Notes under the pieces: model-generated | Told to the model about the DNA's origin: nothing | Database searches by the model: none | Seen by the model: the letters and a program-made list of their open reading frames with translations, nothing else | In this document: positions 9,000 to 17,450 of the stretch, in pieces | How the letters are laid out: each line of letters opens with the position of its first letter | How positions within the stretch are numbered: position 1 is the first letter of the stretch | From: Funneliformis mosseae | Lineage: Eukaryota; Glomeromycota; Glomeromycetes; Glomerales; Glomeraceae | Length of the DNA stretch: 17,450 nt | Assembly (NCBI GenBank): GCA_910592005.1 | Contig: CAJVPP010001867.1 | Coordinates: forward strand, 1 to 17,450 | Direction of reading: 5' to 3' | Position numbers and translations under genes: made by a program

Positions 9000-10293
9000 A
9001 AAAAAGTAAAGCTAAAATAACGGTAAATTAAACATTATCAATCAAAACATATCTAAATCATTTATAGAAAACAATATCAAGAGATAGCTTAAATGGTAAA
9101 ATATACTTATAATACTATTGTTAAATAGAATAAATATCATATAAAAGCTCAAATACTTAATGAAAAACTTAAATTATGTAGATGTAAAAGAAAGAAAAAG
9201 ATCCTAATAAAAGAAAGACAAAAAATTACAAAAATCATGTATATAGAAAGAATATAAATTTCTTCAAACATTTGTATGGTTATGATTATATTTTAAATGT
9301 TTACATGAAAAATTACCTACAAATGTGATTGATGAAAGTATTGATGAAACTTTGATAGTTAAAAAAAAAAAATTTGAAAGTTGTTAAAAAAATCATTATT
9401 ATCATTTAGATCTAAAAAAGATTTATATTAAACAATGACTATTTATGCATAAAATTTTTTAAAAAGAAATGAAACTATTTATATATTAGACATTTTTACA
9501 ATTCTTTAACTTTATCAGCAGAATGATATAAAACTAATAAATTAAAAGATAGAAAATGTGATTTACGTCTTTTTCATTTTGAAACACAAAAAAAGTATAA
9601 TAAATGATCATTACAAAAGATAGATTATGATTGTAAATTTACATATATATAAAGGACAAATGATTGGATATTTTTTTAGGTATATGAAAATTTATGTTAT
9701 TTAAATTGACCTAGGAGTTTGTACTCCATTCAGCAGTTAAAATAAAAGAAAATGATATAGGATGTATCTTCTATTTATATAAACATGTGGATGATCTCAT
9801 ATCAAAAATAACAAACTGATATTTTTAACCTTAAAAAGTAAGCATTACATGTTGGCAACACTATCTTTCATATGCAAAAAAAAGATCAAACAATTACAAA
9901 ATGAGATTCATTGAAAAACAACCAAGTTCTTAACTGATGAATTTGATGTAATTATTATTTCCGTTTTGAGGTTTCAAATATGATAAACAGGAAAACATGA
10001 AAAATAAGAAAGAAAACAGTTAGAAAGATGCTTTGTTGATCTCATTACAAGTTTCAATAATGGTTGATTTCAAAAGCAGAAGAAAAAGGAATCTGTGTAA
10101 TAATTCAAAATGAAGCTTACAATCAAAGACATGTAGTTGTTGTGGAAATATTCAGAATATTGGAGGGTCAAAAACATATAAATGCAAAAATTGCAATATA
10201 AATATAGATAGAGATATTGATGGCGCCCGGGGGATATTCCTTCGGGCTTTGCTTGATGGAGCCTTGATTCTCTCCGGGATCCGAGGTCACTAA
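9000..10293 (+). pseudogene. Fanzor (eukaryotic TnpB-like RNA-guided nuclease) relic
   Basis: Joined across frames, the sequence follows a Fanzor protein. LPTNVIDESIDETLI (about 9313-9357) and SFRSKKDLY (about 9400-9428) lie in the N-terminal half. RuvC-I is IDLGVCTPFS (9705-9734, Asp at 9708-9710). KIKENDIGCIFYLYKHVDDL follows (about 9740-9799). RuvC-II is FEVSNM with the catalytic Glu at 9968-9970, then KIRKKTVRKML and KAEEKG..VIIQNEAY. A CxxC...CxxC zinc finger (SKTCSCCG, YKCKNC; 10123-10194) and RuvC-III IDRDIDGARGIFLRAL (10204-10248) close it. Known Fanzors cut DNA guided by an RNA made from the element's 3' end. Here at least ten stops and several frameshifts show a dead copy. All catalytic acidic positions can still be read. 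Confidence 0.88.
10114..10293 (+). pseudogene. Uninterrupted zinc finger/RuvC-III end of the Fanzor relic
   Basis: This 59-codon frame holds the whole zinc finger and RuvC-III in one open piece. Cysteine codons lie at 10132, 10138, 10141, 10183 and 10192, giving CSCC and CKNC clusters. The DRD motif is at 10207-10215 and GARGIFLRALLDGAL follows. It is joined by a one-base shift to NEAY, the end of the preceding RuvC-II block. From about 10221 the codons turn sharply GC-rich (GGC GCC CGG GGG), unlike everything upstream. TAA closes the frame at 10291-10293. Confidence 0.8.
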
Positions 10294-10354
10294 AATTGAC
10301 ACATTGTGACTGCAAATTTTCATAGTGCATGGAATATATTGTCCGGAAGGACAA
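10221..10354 (+). ncRNA. GC-rich hairpin cluster at the Fanzor 3' end; possible fossil guide-RNA scaffold
   Basis: Three stems are visible. At 10225-10247 GCCCGGGGGA pairs with TTCCTTCGGGC-side bases: ten pairs including two G-T (G-U in RNA), with a 3-nt loop. At 10286-10310 GTCAC pairs with GTGAC. At 10339-10354 TTGTCC pairs with GGACAA around a GGAA (GNRA-type) tetraloop. The first 70 nt are about 60% G+C with five CpGs. In TnpB and Fanzor loci the guide RNA scaffold is encoded at or just past the 3' end of the nuclease gene, which is where this lies. Function is inference; the stems and composition are observed. Confidence 0.3.
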
Positions 10355-10701
10355 AAAAAAAAAAAAATTTAATGAATTTATGCTTTTTATTTTTGGATTT
10401 GTACCTAATTCTTTTATAGAATCTTTCGAATCATTGAAAAAAAAAAAAAAATGGAATTGACCCAAATGCAAAAATAATACTTGGGCAATTTTGGTGTCAA
10501 AATTCAAATGATATGTAAACTTCTGGTTTTTATTGCAACATGCTCTAGATAAAAAAAAAATAAATTATAAATGACTTGGTCAAACACTGATATTTTTAAA
10601 ACTATAGCGCTTCAATAAAAATTAGGATTTCAATTATATAAATTTTTCTCTTCTTAACTACATAGATTTTGCACAATATTATCATTAATCTCTTAAATAG
10701 G
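10294..10701. other. Intergenic region between the Fanzor relic and the CLC gene
   Basis: The two transcription units converge here. The segment holds three A-runs (about 10353-10367, 10437-10452, 10551-10560) and the 3' untranslated region of the CLC gene. A frame open on the - strand at 10070-10507 crosses this area but reads through the A-runs as polyphenylalanine and through the reverse of the Fanzor motif, so it is not a gene. Confidence 0.6.
10529..10534 (-). promoter_or_regulatory. Possible polyadenylation signal of the CLC gene
   Basis: On the - strand this reads AATAAA, about 170 nt past the CLC stop codon, a reasonable distance for a 3' untranslated region. In DNA this AT-rich the hexamer is common by chance, so the call is weak. 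Confidence 0.3.
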
Positions 10702-13700
10702 TTAATCGGTTCCAAAATCATTAACAAAACTTGACATCCTTCGTTCAGGTAACATCATGAGATTTGGAGGGTCCTGTAAATCATCATTGTCAAACGAATT
10801 TGGATGATGCATTACTGAAAGATGTCGTAATACATCTTTCTTTGTAATTAATCCCAAAAGTTGCCCATTCTTTGTAACTAGGACGTATCGTAGCCCCTTA
10901 TAATAAATAAATGTGTTATAAAATGTTAATAATATTCTTAAATTATATTATAATAATAAATAAATTAACCTTACCATCTTCCTAAATAGCTCAATTATCA
11001 TTTCCATTGGAAATTTATGTGACACGGTTATTGGTGTCTGTCAAAAAAAGAAAATAATGAATAAAATAACTTGTTATATAACCTTACAAAAAGATAAAAT
11101 AACAAAAGGTTACTTGATCCATCCATGGTTGGAAATCAATAAAAGGTGATGAATCAAGAGCAGAAAGGTTGCTAGAAAAGTAACAGGAACTAGACGATGT
11201 AATTCCTTGTTTTCCACTTGCTTTTTCTAAAATGAACGCGAAAAAAACCCAGTTACAATAAATTTCTCTACGAACAATAAATTTTATACAGCTATCTTAA
11301 ATTCATACCAATTGCATATTTCAACTCTGAACGTGAAATATAACCATTAAGTAGCATATTCTTTGCGTTATTAACTACAGGAAAGCCTTTATAATCTGTA
11401 TCACGCAATAGCTGCTCTATGTAATTTTCGGAAGAAATATATGAACAAAGAATAAAAAAATAATTTTAAACAAAATAAATCCAAGATAAAATCAACATAC
11501 TTAAGCTATCCAGTGTATTATGACCCGTTGTGTCTATTACCACCAATTCTTCAACACAAGTCATGACTTGAGAAGCCGATGTATTATATACATACTCCTC
11601 TTTAGTATCCAAGAAAGGATACTCATTTATACGTATCCAACCATCATAGATACCTTCTTTATCAAAGGCGTCACCAACCCACTTGCTAATCATGACTATA
11701 TATAAAAATTTCTTTGAGATATACCAATCATATTTAATAAAGTAATAACTATTTCCATACCTGTGATCATAATGGGTAGTACGTAAGTTAATGCACCAGT
11801 TAGTTCAAACATTATTACAACTAGCGATACTGATTATTATTAAATGTAATTGAATATGTCAGGTTATTTCATTTTCTAAGTAAATTTGGATATTTTGAGT
11901 TTGAACATTGAATAATTCTAACCGGTCATTCGCGTAATTCCTCCAAAAGTTGCGGCAGCACCAACCATGGCATACATTCCTGGGGTAATACATTGACCAT
12001 CAGGTGCACATGAAGCGAAAAGCCAAAAATCGGGATGATTACTTGATTCAAAAAAAAATACAATAAAATTAGTCAAAGTTAAATGATTAACGATCAAATT
12101 CAAAAAAAATTATTACAGTTGCCAAGCATGCACTGCTAATCCTACGGCTCTTCCAAAGCATGCACCTATTGCCATAGATGGTAACCATACACCAGCAGGA
12201 ACTTTTAATCCAAATGTAATCGCGGTAAGAACAAATTTTAATACAGAAGCAATTAATAGCAACAATGTCGGCTTCCAATGGTTTACATGACTGTAAAGTA
12301 AATGAATAGGGAATATTGGTTAAAGTCTCATTATAAACAAGAATACAAATGATTGATTCTTTATAAACATACTTGCAGAGATTATGGTAATCTCCTCCAA
12401 CGCACTCACGAAATAAATTAGCAACCAGCTCGGATGGATTAACTCTCATGAATATATTTAAATAACTCACTATTGAAGTAAGTACGGAAACAATGACAAC
12501 TTCATGAACACTATAGAAACGCAGCCATGAATTTTGACGAAAAGCTGCGATTTTAAGGTTCATTCTTATAAATAATGCACCATATAATCCCTATAGACAA
12601 TATGATAATTAGCAATATTACAATGACAATATTTATAAGTAATTTAAATCATACGCACTCCAATAACACCCAATAAGGCAAAAAATAAAAGTTCAAATGC
12701 ATGCCAGTCCCTATCATAAACAACCTGGAAGAGTACCAACTTTCCTGTCCTAAACGGATTCATGAACTACAGAAAATCAAGATGATATAGTAATGCAAGA
12801 TATTTCTTTTAAAAAAAATTATAATATAATAAGGATAAAATATCATACCGCAAGAGATACGGCAGCAACCATAGCGCAAAAGAAACTTCTCCACATAGTT
12901 CTAAATGGGAAATAATATGATACTTCCTAAATAACATGCACGTTAATTACAATTTAGGGAAAATTTATCATAAAAGTATTGTATCAAGTTTCTCAGATAC
13001 CTCTAAACTAAACAAAACGCCACCAATCGGTGCACCAAATGCCACTGAAACACCGGCTGCGGCAGCTGCTGATAACACCTCGCGTTTCTTTGCTAAATGG
13101 GATGTGAAGATTTTTTTTTTTTAAAAAAAAAAAATGAATAATAGAACATTTCATTTTAGTTAAAATGTTGAATCTTGAATCTTTACCTTCATTATATCTA
13201 AACTTTGGGAACACTCGCGGAATTATATTACCACAGCAACAAGCCAAATGAATTAAAGGGCCTTCTTTACCTAGACAAAGACTAGACGCTACAACAAGGC
13301 TCTAAAAGTAAATTTACATAAATATTAATTCCAATTTCGTAACTCGTAATTATAATTTAAAATTTACAATAAAATATTAACCACTCCAATGCTTTTAATG
13401 ATTAAAGTCCACCATCCTAAAAATTTTCGAATAACAAAACCTCCGAGGATAGTTTTTACTTCTGGTATACCACTACCTGCTGAGTATGGCGAATACGATT
13501 TAACCAAATAAGCAGCTATTGTGGCAAATAATGTCTAAAAGCAAATCAAATAAAAATCATAAATAAAATTATTAAATCAAATATATGTGATATATATATT
13601 TTTTTATTTTGCTAAGTTAAACTTACTGAAAATATTATATAGAATAAATAATTCGTCCAAAATTCAGCAGCCTCAGACCTCGCTTGAAGAGCGGTATTCC

Positions 13701-14832
13701 ACGTTATCCATTCCCTGCATTCAATTTGTTCATCTACATTGAAATTCATCAAATTTCTTTTATATATAATAAATATAATATATATATACCAAAGAATTTG
13801 AATCATGTACCATCATAACCCAGACAACAAAACCTTCTATTTAGGTAGAACGCAGTTTCACAATATCCTTCTTTCAAATCACTAAGCCAATCTGATGTTA
13901 TGTCAATAATTGCAGCTAGGATTCCAGACGCAACACCTTAACCAATAGAACAAATAATATCATTAAAAGTCGGTTTAATGGTAAAATCGCATTAACGGAA
14001 TTGATAAAAAAAACGTACCAACAGCCAAGACGACTATCCATCCTTCCATTGCGTCAAACAAAATGTTCAATTTTCCTCGTAAGCCTTTTTGCTGGTGTAA
14101 CCTTCTCTGTCGCGCGCGTTCTTTTGCAAAATCATGTATCCAATCTTCGATATAACGAAATTATAGTATAGAATATGAATAGAATGTTATCTATCAATAT
14201 TTTATTTCTGTAGTAATAATATCAAGAGGACTTTATGAATTCACCTAAAGTTATACATCACGGACCTATTGTCGTAAAGTCATCGTATGCAACTCTTCTA
14301 CCAGTACCCTCCATTATCCAATCTTCTACATCATCATCAAATTCTTCGTCGTTATGTTTTTTGAGACTTGTAGAAACATATCCACTCTCAGAATTCGACA
14401 TTTTTTTCTGTGCATCAGATCGAGAAAATAATCGACTACCAGCTGATCGAGTCGGATGTTTACGTTTAAAAGTAAAGTTGTCCATATCTGTCCTAGAATT
14501 CGGAAAAAATAAATGTCGTTTCATTAAAAGAAAACACGCAAAATAATGATCATTATTTATTTAATAAAAAATAAATAAATTTACTTCGAACAGTTAGTTT
14601 TTAAAGTAACTTACAATGTTGAATTTAAAGCTTCAGCGGCCGATAATGTAAGTTGATCAAACTTGGACATGTCGCCCTCAAGAGCAAGAGAAGTCCTTTT
14701 TGACACGTCCCGAGAAGGGTCATTGCTAGTTACATCGATAGTTGAGTTATTATCGGTTTGGTCAACCGGTGTAGAATTACTTGATCTTACAGTAGTTTGA
14801 GTAGATTGCGAAGCGTCAAGTATAAAGTCCAT
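10702..14832 (-). CDS. CLC-type chloride/proton exchanger (ClC-3/4/5 and yeast Gef1-like), 19 exons, 867 aa
   Basis: Exons, 5' to 3' on the - strand: 14832-14615, 14492-14266, 14144-14019, 13936-13811, 13733-13627, 13534-13382, 13301-13187, 13092-13001, 12926-12849, 12766-12659, 12590-12373, 12290-12117, 12041-11923, 11829-11761, 11695-11501, 11416-11309, 11226-11114, 11037-10975, 10896-10702. All introns are GT-AG (65-122 nt); the sum is 2604 nt, in frame. The acidic, Ser-rich N-terminus (1-180) ends in YDDFTTIDW. The CLC core holds GSGIPE (288-293), GKEGP (330-334, gating Glu332), [13 protein letters not shown] (377-389, proton Glu389) and [16 protein letters not shown] with the central Tyr. 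CBS domains lie at about 686-744 and 783-830, split by a Ser-rich linker. Both glutamates are present, which in this family indicates a 2Cl-/H+ exchanger of Golgi, endosome or vacuole membranes rather than a channel. The start is the only in-frame ATG after a TGA at 14952. It looks intact. Confidence 0.95.
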
Positions 14833-14954
14833 TTTTTGAATATTTTGAATGAATTTGGTAGTGATTTGATGAATCTCAACACGTGCTTGCTTTAATTTAC
14901 ATAAATTTCTGAAAAAAATAACTTTTGATAAAAATATAAATAATCCTATTCATA
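14833..14954. promoter_or_regulatory. Divergent promoter region shared by the CLC and DTD genes
   Basis: Only 122 bp separate the two start codons, which point away from each other. A TATAAAT word lies at about 14935-14941, some 15-20 bp before the DTD ATG and so too close for a classical TATA box. Otherwise I see no clear binding site; CACGTG at about 14880 is an E-box-type palindrome. The spacing implies that both 5' untranslated regions and regulatory sites are compressed here and may be co-regulated. Confidence 0.55.
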
Positions 14955-15797
14955 ATGCGCGCAGTTCTCCAACGGGTTGTAAATGCAAGTGTAACAGGTA
15001 AATATTCAAATATTTGCACACATTTTCAATTGAAGAATTTCTTGAAAGCTTGATTTTTTTTTTAATAACAAATTGCCTTTTAAATTATTAGTCGATAACA
15101 CACAAGTATCTTCCATTAATAGAGGACTTTGCGTTCTTTTAGGTATAGCTTCTGATGATACCTTGGAAGATTTAGAATATATGATAAAGAAGATCCTAAA
15201 GGTACGCATGTTTGAAGATGAAAAAGGAGAGAAATGGTGGTCAAGAGGAGTCAAAGAAGCGGGCTTAGAAATCTTGTGTAGTAAGTGATATATTACTTTA
15301 ATTTGAACTCATCAGTTCATCTCTTAAATCGATAATTAATTTATTCAAGTATCTCAATTCACGTTATATGGAAGTTTAACAAGAGGTAAGTCAATTTTGA
15401 ACTTTAACTGCGGATCGTTCGTTAATGAATATATATCTAATATGTTTAATTATTAGATAAACTCAGCTTTCATAATGCAATGAAATCTGATAAATCAAAA
15501 GAGATGTATTCAACTTTCATAAATAGATTGAAACAAGAATATGATGAAGGCAGAATTAAAGGTAATTTTAATTTATGATAACTAAACTTGTTGTTTTATA
15601 TTAATTATATTCGATTCTATATTGGTAGACGGAGTTTTTGGCGCAATGATGAATGTTAGTCTTGTCAATGAGGCAAGTATTTAAATTTTATAAATTATTT
15701 GATTCGAAAACTTATTAATTCTATTTGCTATCATTAGGGTCCGGTTACAATAGAATTGGATTCCCGCAAATTTACCTATGATAAATCCAATAAATAG
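14955..15797 (+). CDS. DTD1: D-aminoacyl-tRNA deacylase (D-Tyr-tRNA deacylase), 6 exons, 158 aa
   Basis: Exons: 14955-14997, 15092-15280, 15350-15385, 15457-15561, 15629-15672, 15738-15797; the sum is 477 nt, in frame. The protein starts MRAVLQRVVNASVTV and carries the two family signatures, SQFTL (79-83) and NEGPVT (138-143), whose Gly-cisPro forms the chiral proofreading pocket. DTD removes D-amino acids (and glycine) mischarged on tRNA in the cytosol, protecting translation. The usual length is about 145-150 residues, so this copy is complete with a slightly longer basic tail. Four introns are GT-AG (67-94 nt); the last (15673-15737) begins with GC in the context GAG|GCAAGT and ends in AG. 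A GC donor is needed to join NE to GPVT, so the call rests on protein continuity. It is divergent from the CLC gene. Confidence 0.95.
15673..15737 (+). other. Non-canonical GC-AG intron in the DTD gene
   Basis: The exon ends AATGAG, the intron begins GCAAGT and ends TATCATTAG, and the next exon begins GGTCCGGTT. Apart from the C at the second position the donor is a perfect match to the AG|GTAAGT consensus, as known GC-AG introns generally require. The join restores the conserved NxGPVT motif exactly, and no GT nearby does. Confidence 0.85.
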
Positions 15798-16288
15798 GGT
15801 TACTCGCCAATAACTTATTTTATTTATTATTTATTTAATCCATCCATAGTTGTTGATTAATCATAGAATGCATAAATTATTTTGTCATTATAAGATTGCA
15901 CTGGTAAAATTATATAAATATTTTCATTTCGAACAAATTCTATTAATTATAATATTCGGTGCAGTAATTTTTTAACAGTTTATAATAAAAGCATTATCGT
16001 TCGTTATCACCCGATTTTATAATAAAAAGTAGGGTAAAAGTCTCTTGTGTATTCATAACGATGAAAATTTTAACTATCATTGTGGTTAAAAATCATTCTA
16101 AACTTTAAACAAATTATCTTCGGAATTAAATTTTTTAATTATTCGAAAGGTTTCTCCCTAATAAGCTATCAAAAAAATGTATTTACAGTATGTAATAATA
16201 AAGCTAACAATATCAAAAAATTGGAACAAGACACTTTGTACTTTGTCTTCGCAGGAATATCAAAAATTTTCAACAAAATTATATAACT
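15798..16288. other. Intergenic region 3' of the DTD gene; no gene assigned
   Basis: This is the shared 3' side of the DTD gene and the - strand exons that begin at 16289. AATAAA words occur at 15789-15794 (overlapping the DTD stop) and 15984-15989; the second is a plausible polyadenylation signal. A + strand frame at 16080-16286 is open for 68 codons but shows no family features and overlaps the presumed 3' region of the opposing gene, so I leave it uncalled. Confidence 0.45.
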
Positions 16289-16736
16289 TTATCTGGATAA
16301 TTTGTAATACTTCCTCATGTAAGTGAAATATTGATTGAACGATGTTAATGAACGAATTGTCACTTGTCGAGCATCTCCTACAAACTCATCTCGGGAAAAT
16401 TCATTTATCGCTAAACGATTAGTAAAGAAATTTTCATTTGTATACCTAATACGTTGGATTAATTTCTTACTGGTTCGTTGATATATCCCCTTAATTAGGT
16501 TCACAGGAAATATATCGATCTAAGAAGTGCTCGCGGTGTGAGTGAAATTAAAATTGTTTATGGTTCTTTACTAAATTAGTTATATTTTAAAACCTTTTAC
16601 ACCTTTTTATTTAATTTACTCGTAAAATAATCATATGTTAATAGAAGAAAGAGTGATAGTAGTTTACCTTTTTTCCTTTTAATCTATCATTATAACTGTA
16701 TACTAATAGTTTGTCTATCTCATCATCAAAGGCGCC
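16289..16736 (-). CDS. Two-exon hypothetical gene fragment, small basic protein, family not recognised
   Basis: The 3' exon, 16519-16289, reads IDIFPVNLIKGIYQ at its start and MRKYYKLSR before the stop: 76 residues, rich in Arg, Lys and aromatic residues. It follows a good acceptor (CTTCTTAG) and uses CpG-containing codons like the intact genes, unlike the relic DNA. A matching upstream exon at 16736-16668 reads GAFDDEIDKLL, VYSYND, RLKGKK, ends AAG|GTAAAC and joins in phase, leaving a 148-nt intron. Alternatively a mini-exon at 16634-16620 (MIILR, donor CGA|GTAAAT) gives a complete 81-residue protein. I cannot choose between them: the first lacks a start codon, the second has only five codons as support. 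No membrane segment or known motif is clear. The gene may be truncated on its 5' side by later insertions. Confidence 0.4.
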
Positions 16737-16925
16737 CTTATTTTATCTATAATTATGATATAAAATACAATAAATCGTACTTTAAGATATACGTATTATA
16801 TTAATTTGTTATTAATCTTTAGATTTATTATTCTATTTTATAATCTTGTAAATATTGAATACAGATTTACTATAATTATTGTTAAAATGTATTATTCAAA
16901 ATGTATTAATTGTACTAGATTTCTA

Positions 16926-17100
16926 ACTCTCTCTAAATGTATCCCCCCTTAGGACCATAGTGAAAAATTTAAAAAATACGCATTTAAAGAGAGTGTGCAT
17001 TTAAAGAAAAATTTCTATATACTTAAAACTGAACAAAAGTATATATTTAGAGAGAAAATTTATAATGTATGCATTTAAAGAGAATGCATTTAAAGAGAGT
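16926..17100. mobile_element. MITE-like element with imperfect TIRs
   Basis: ACTCTCTCTAAATGTAT at 16926 is matched in reverse complement by ACTCTCTTTAAATGCAT ending at 17100, with two transitions in 17 positions. The left flank is TA and the right is TG, so a TA target duplication of Tc1/mariner type with one transition is possible. The interior carries CCCCCCTTAGGACC near the left end and no coding frame. At about 175 bp it would be a typical miniature element. Confidence 0.5.
16981..17100. repeat. Four copies of GCATTTAAAGAGA-type repeat
   Basis: GCATTTAAAGAGAGT, GCATTTAAAGAAAAA, GCATTTAAAGAGAAT and GCATTTAAAGAGAGT occur at about 16980, 16998, 17071 and 17086, and a related TATTTAGAGAGAAAA near 17044. 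All lie inside the right part of the MITE-like element. The same word in reverse complement forms its left end, so the element seems built from repeats of its own terminus. Confidence 0.65.
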
Positions 17101-17450
17101 TGATTATATAATTATTATAATTATTATGTATATTAAATGAATTGTTTAAATATATTATAATAATTTTCTTTGCATATTTTCTATATATTTAAAACATTTT
17201 TTATTCTTTGCAACTTATTGATTTCAATATTATAATTATATTAAAATAGCTTTTGTTCAAACAATTTAATTTTTTGAAAATTATTATTTATCACTATAGC
17301 AATATATCACTAATCCTTATATATCATATGATTATAATATTTATCATATGGGAGGGTTTCTAGGAAAATCAGATTCCGAGAAATTTTTGACTTAAATTAA
17401 GAGCTTAATACATTTTAATATAATAACATCAAAAACTAAAATGCAATAAA
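17101..17450. other. AT-rich right flank, nothing identified
   Basis: About 350 bp of mostly A and T. I see no reading frame, RNA gene or repeat boundary here. The string ATATCATATGATTATAATATTTATCATATGGG near the right end contains two ATCATATG words, which is not enough to define an element. Confidence 0.45.

Noticed and set aside
10070..10507. 145-codon - strand frame
   Set aside because: It is the antisense of the Fanzor zinc-finger region plus A-runs read as poly-Phe; the + strand reading has clear family motifs.
12087..12563. 158-codon - strand frame treated as a gene
   Set aside because: It covers CLC exons 11 and 12 but reads through intron 11 and continues exon 12 in the wrong frame; the spliced model restores [13 protein letters not shown].
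14235..14546. 103-codon + strand frame
   Set aside because: Antisense shadow of CLC exon 2, which is supported by in-phase splicing to exons 1 and 3.
15006..15254. 82-codon - strand frame
   Set aside because: Antisense shadow of DTD exon 2.
16080..16286. 68-codon + strand frame
   Set aside because: No motif, and it overlaps the presumed 3' region of the opposing - strand exons.
1..17450. tRNA, rRNA or CRISPR-like arrays
   Set aside because: No cloverleaf with a TTCGA-type loop, no rRNA-like GC-richer block of length, and no regularly spaced repeat with unique spacers was seen.

Overview
The window is eukaryotic nuclear DNA: two genes with many short GT-AG introns (about 65-120 nt) and protein matches to eukaryotic families, set in very AT-rich DNA full of decayed transposons. 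Composition, intron size, the fungal-type CLC gene and the mix of hAT, pogo and Fanzor relics suggest a repeat-rich fungus, most likely Glomeromycotina (Rhizophagus-like). The lineage is my inference.

Layout. 1-3660 holds at least three decayed hAT transposase copies on the + strand, separated by a 30-bp minisatellite (1801-2060). 4105-5690 is a dead pogo/Tigger-type (DDE) transposase on the + strand whose C-terminal end is still open. 5700-6880 has no gene I can assign. 6880-8500 is T-rich; within it, 7261-8486 looks like a non-autonomous DNA element with imperfect terminal inverted repeats and a 10-bp target duplication. 8615-8670 is a long hairpin. 9000-10293 is a degraded Fanzor (eukaryotic TnpB homologue) with RuvC-I, RuvC-II, zinc finger and RuvC-III all traceable. 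It ends in an anomalous GC-rich, hairpin-rich patch (10221-10354).

From 10702 the DNA changes to live genes. A 19-exon CLC chloride/proton exchanger of 867 residues (14832 to 10702, - strand) diverges from a 6-exon D-aminoacyl-tRNA deacylase of 158 residues (14955 to 15797, + strand). Only 122 bp lie between the two start codons, so they probably share a promoter region. Both models stay in frame across every junction. Their functions are unrelated (organelle ion homeostasis; translation proofreading). Right of them, two exon-like segments of an unidentified - strand gene (16289-16736) and a small MITE-like element (16926-17100) end the window.

The left 10.2 kb is strikingly poor in CpG (none seen in the first 2.2 kb) and its transposase stops look like C-to-T or G-to-A changes. 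This fits long-term cytosine methylation decay or RIP-like mutation. CpG is common in the gene block.
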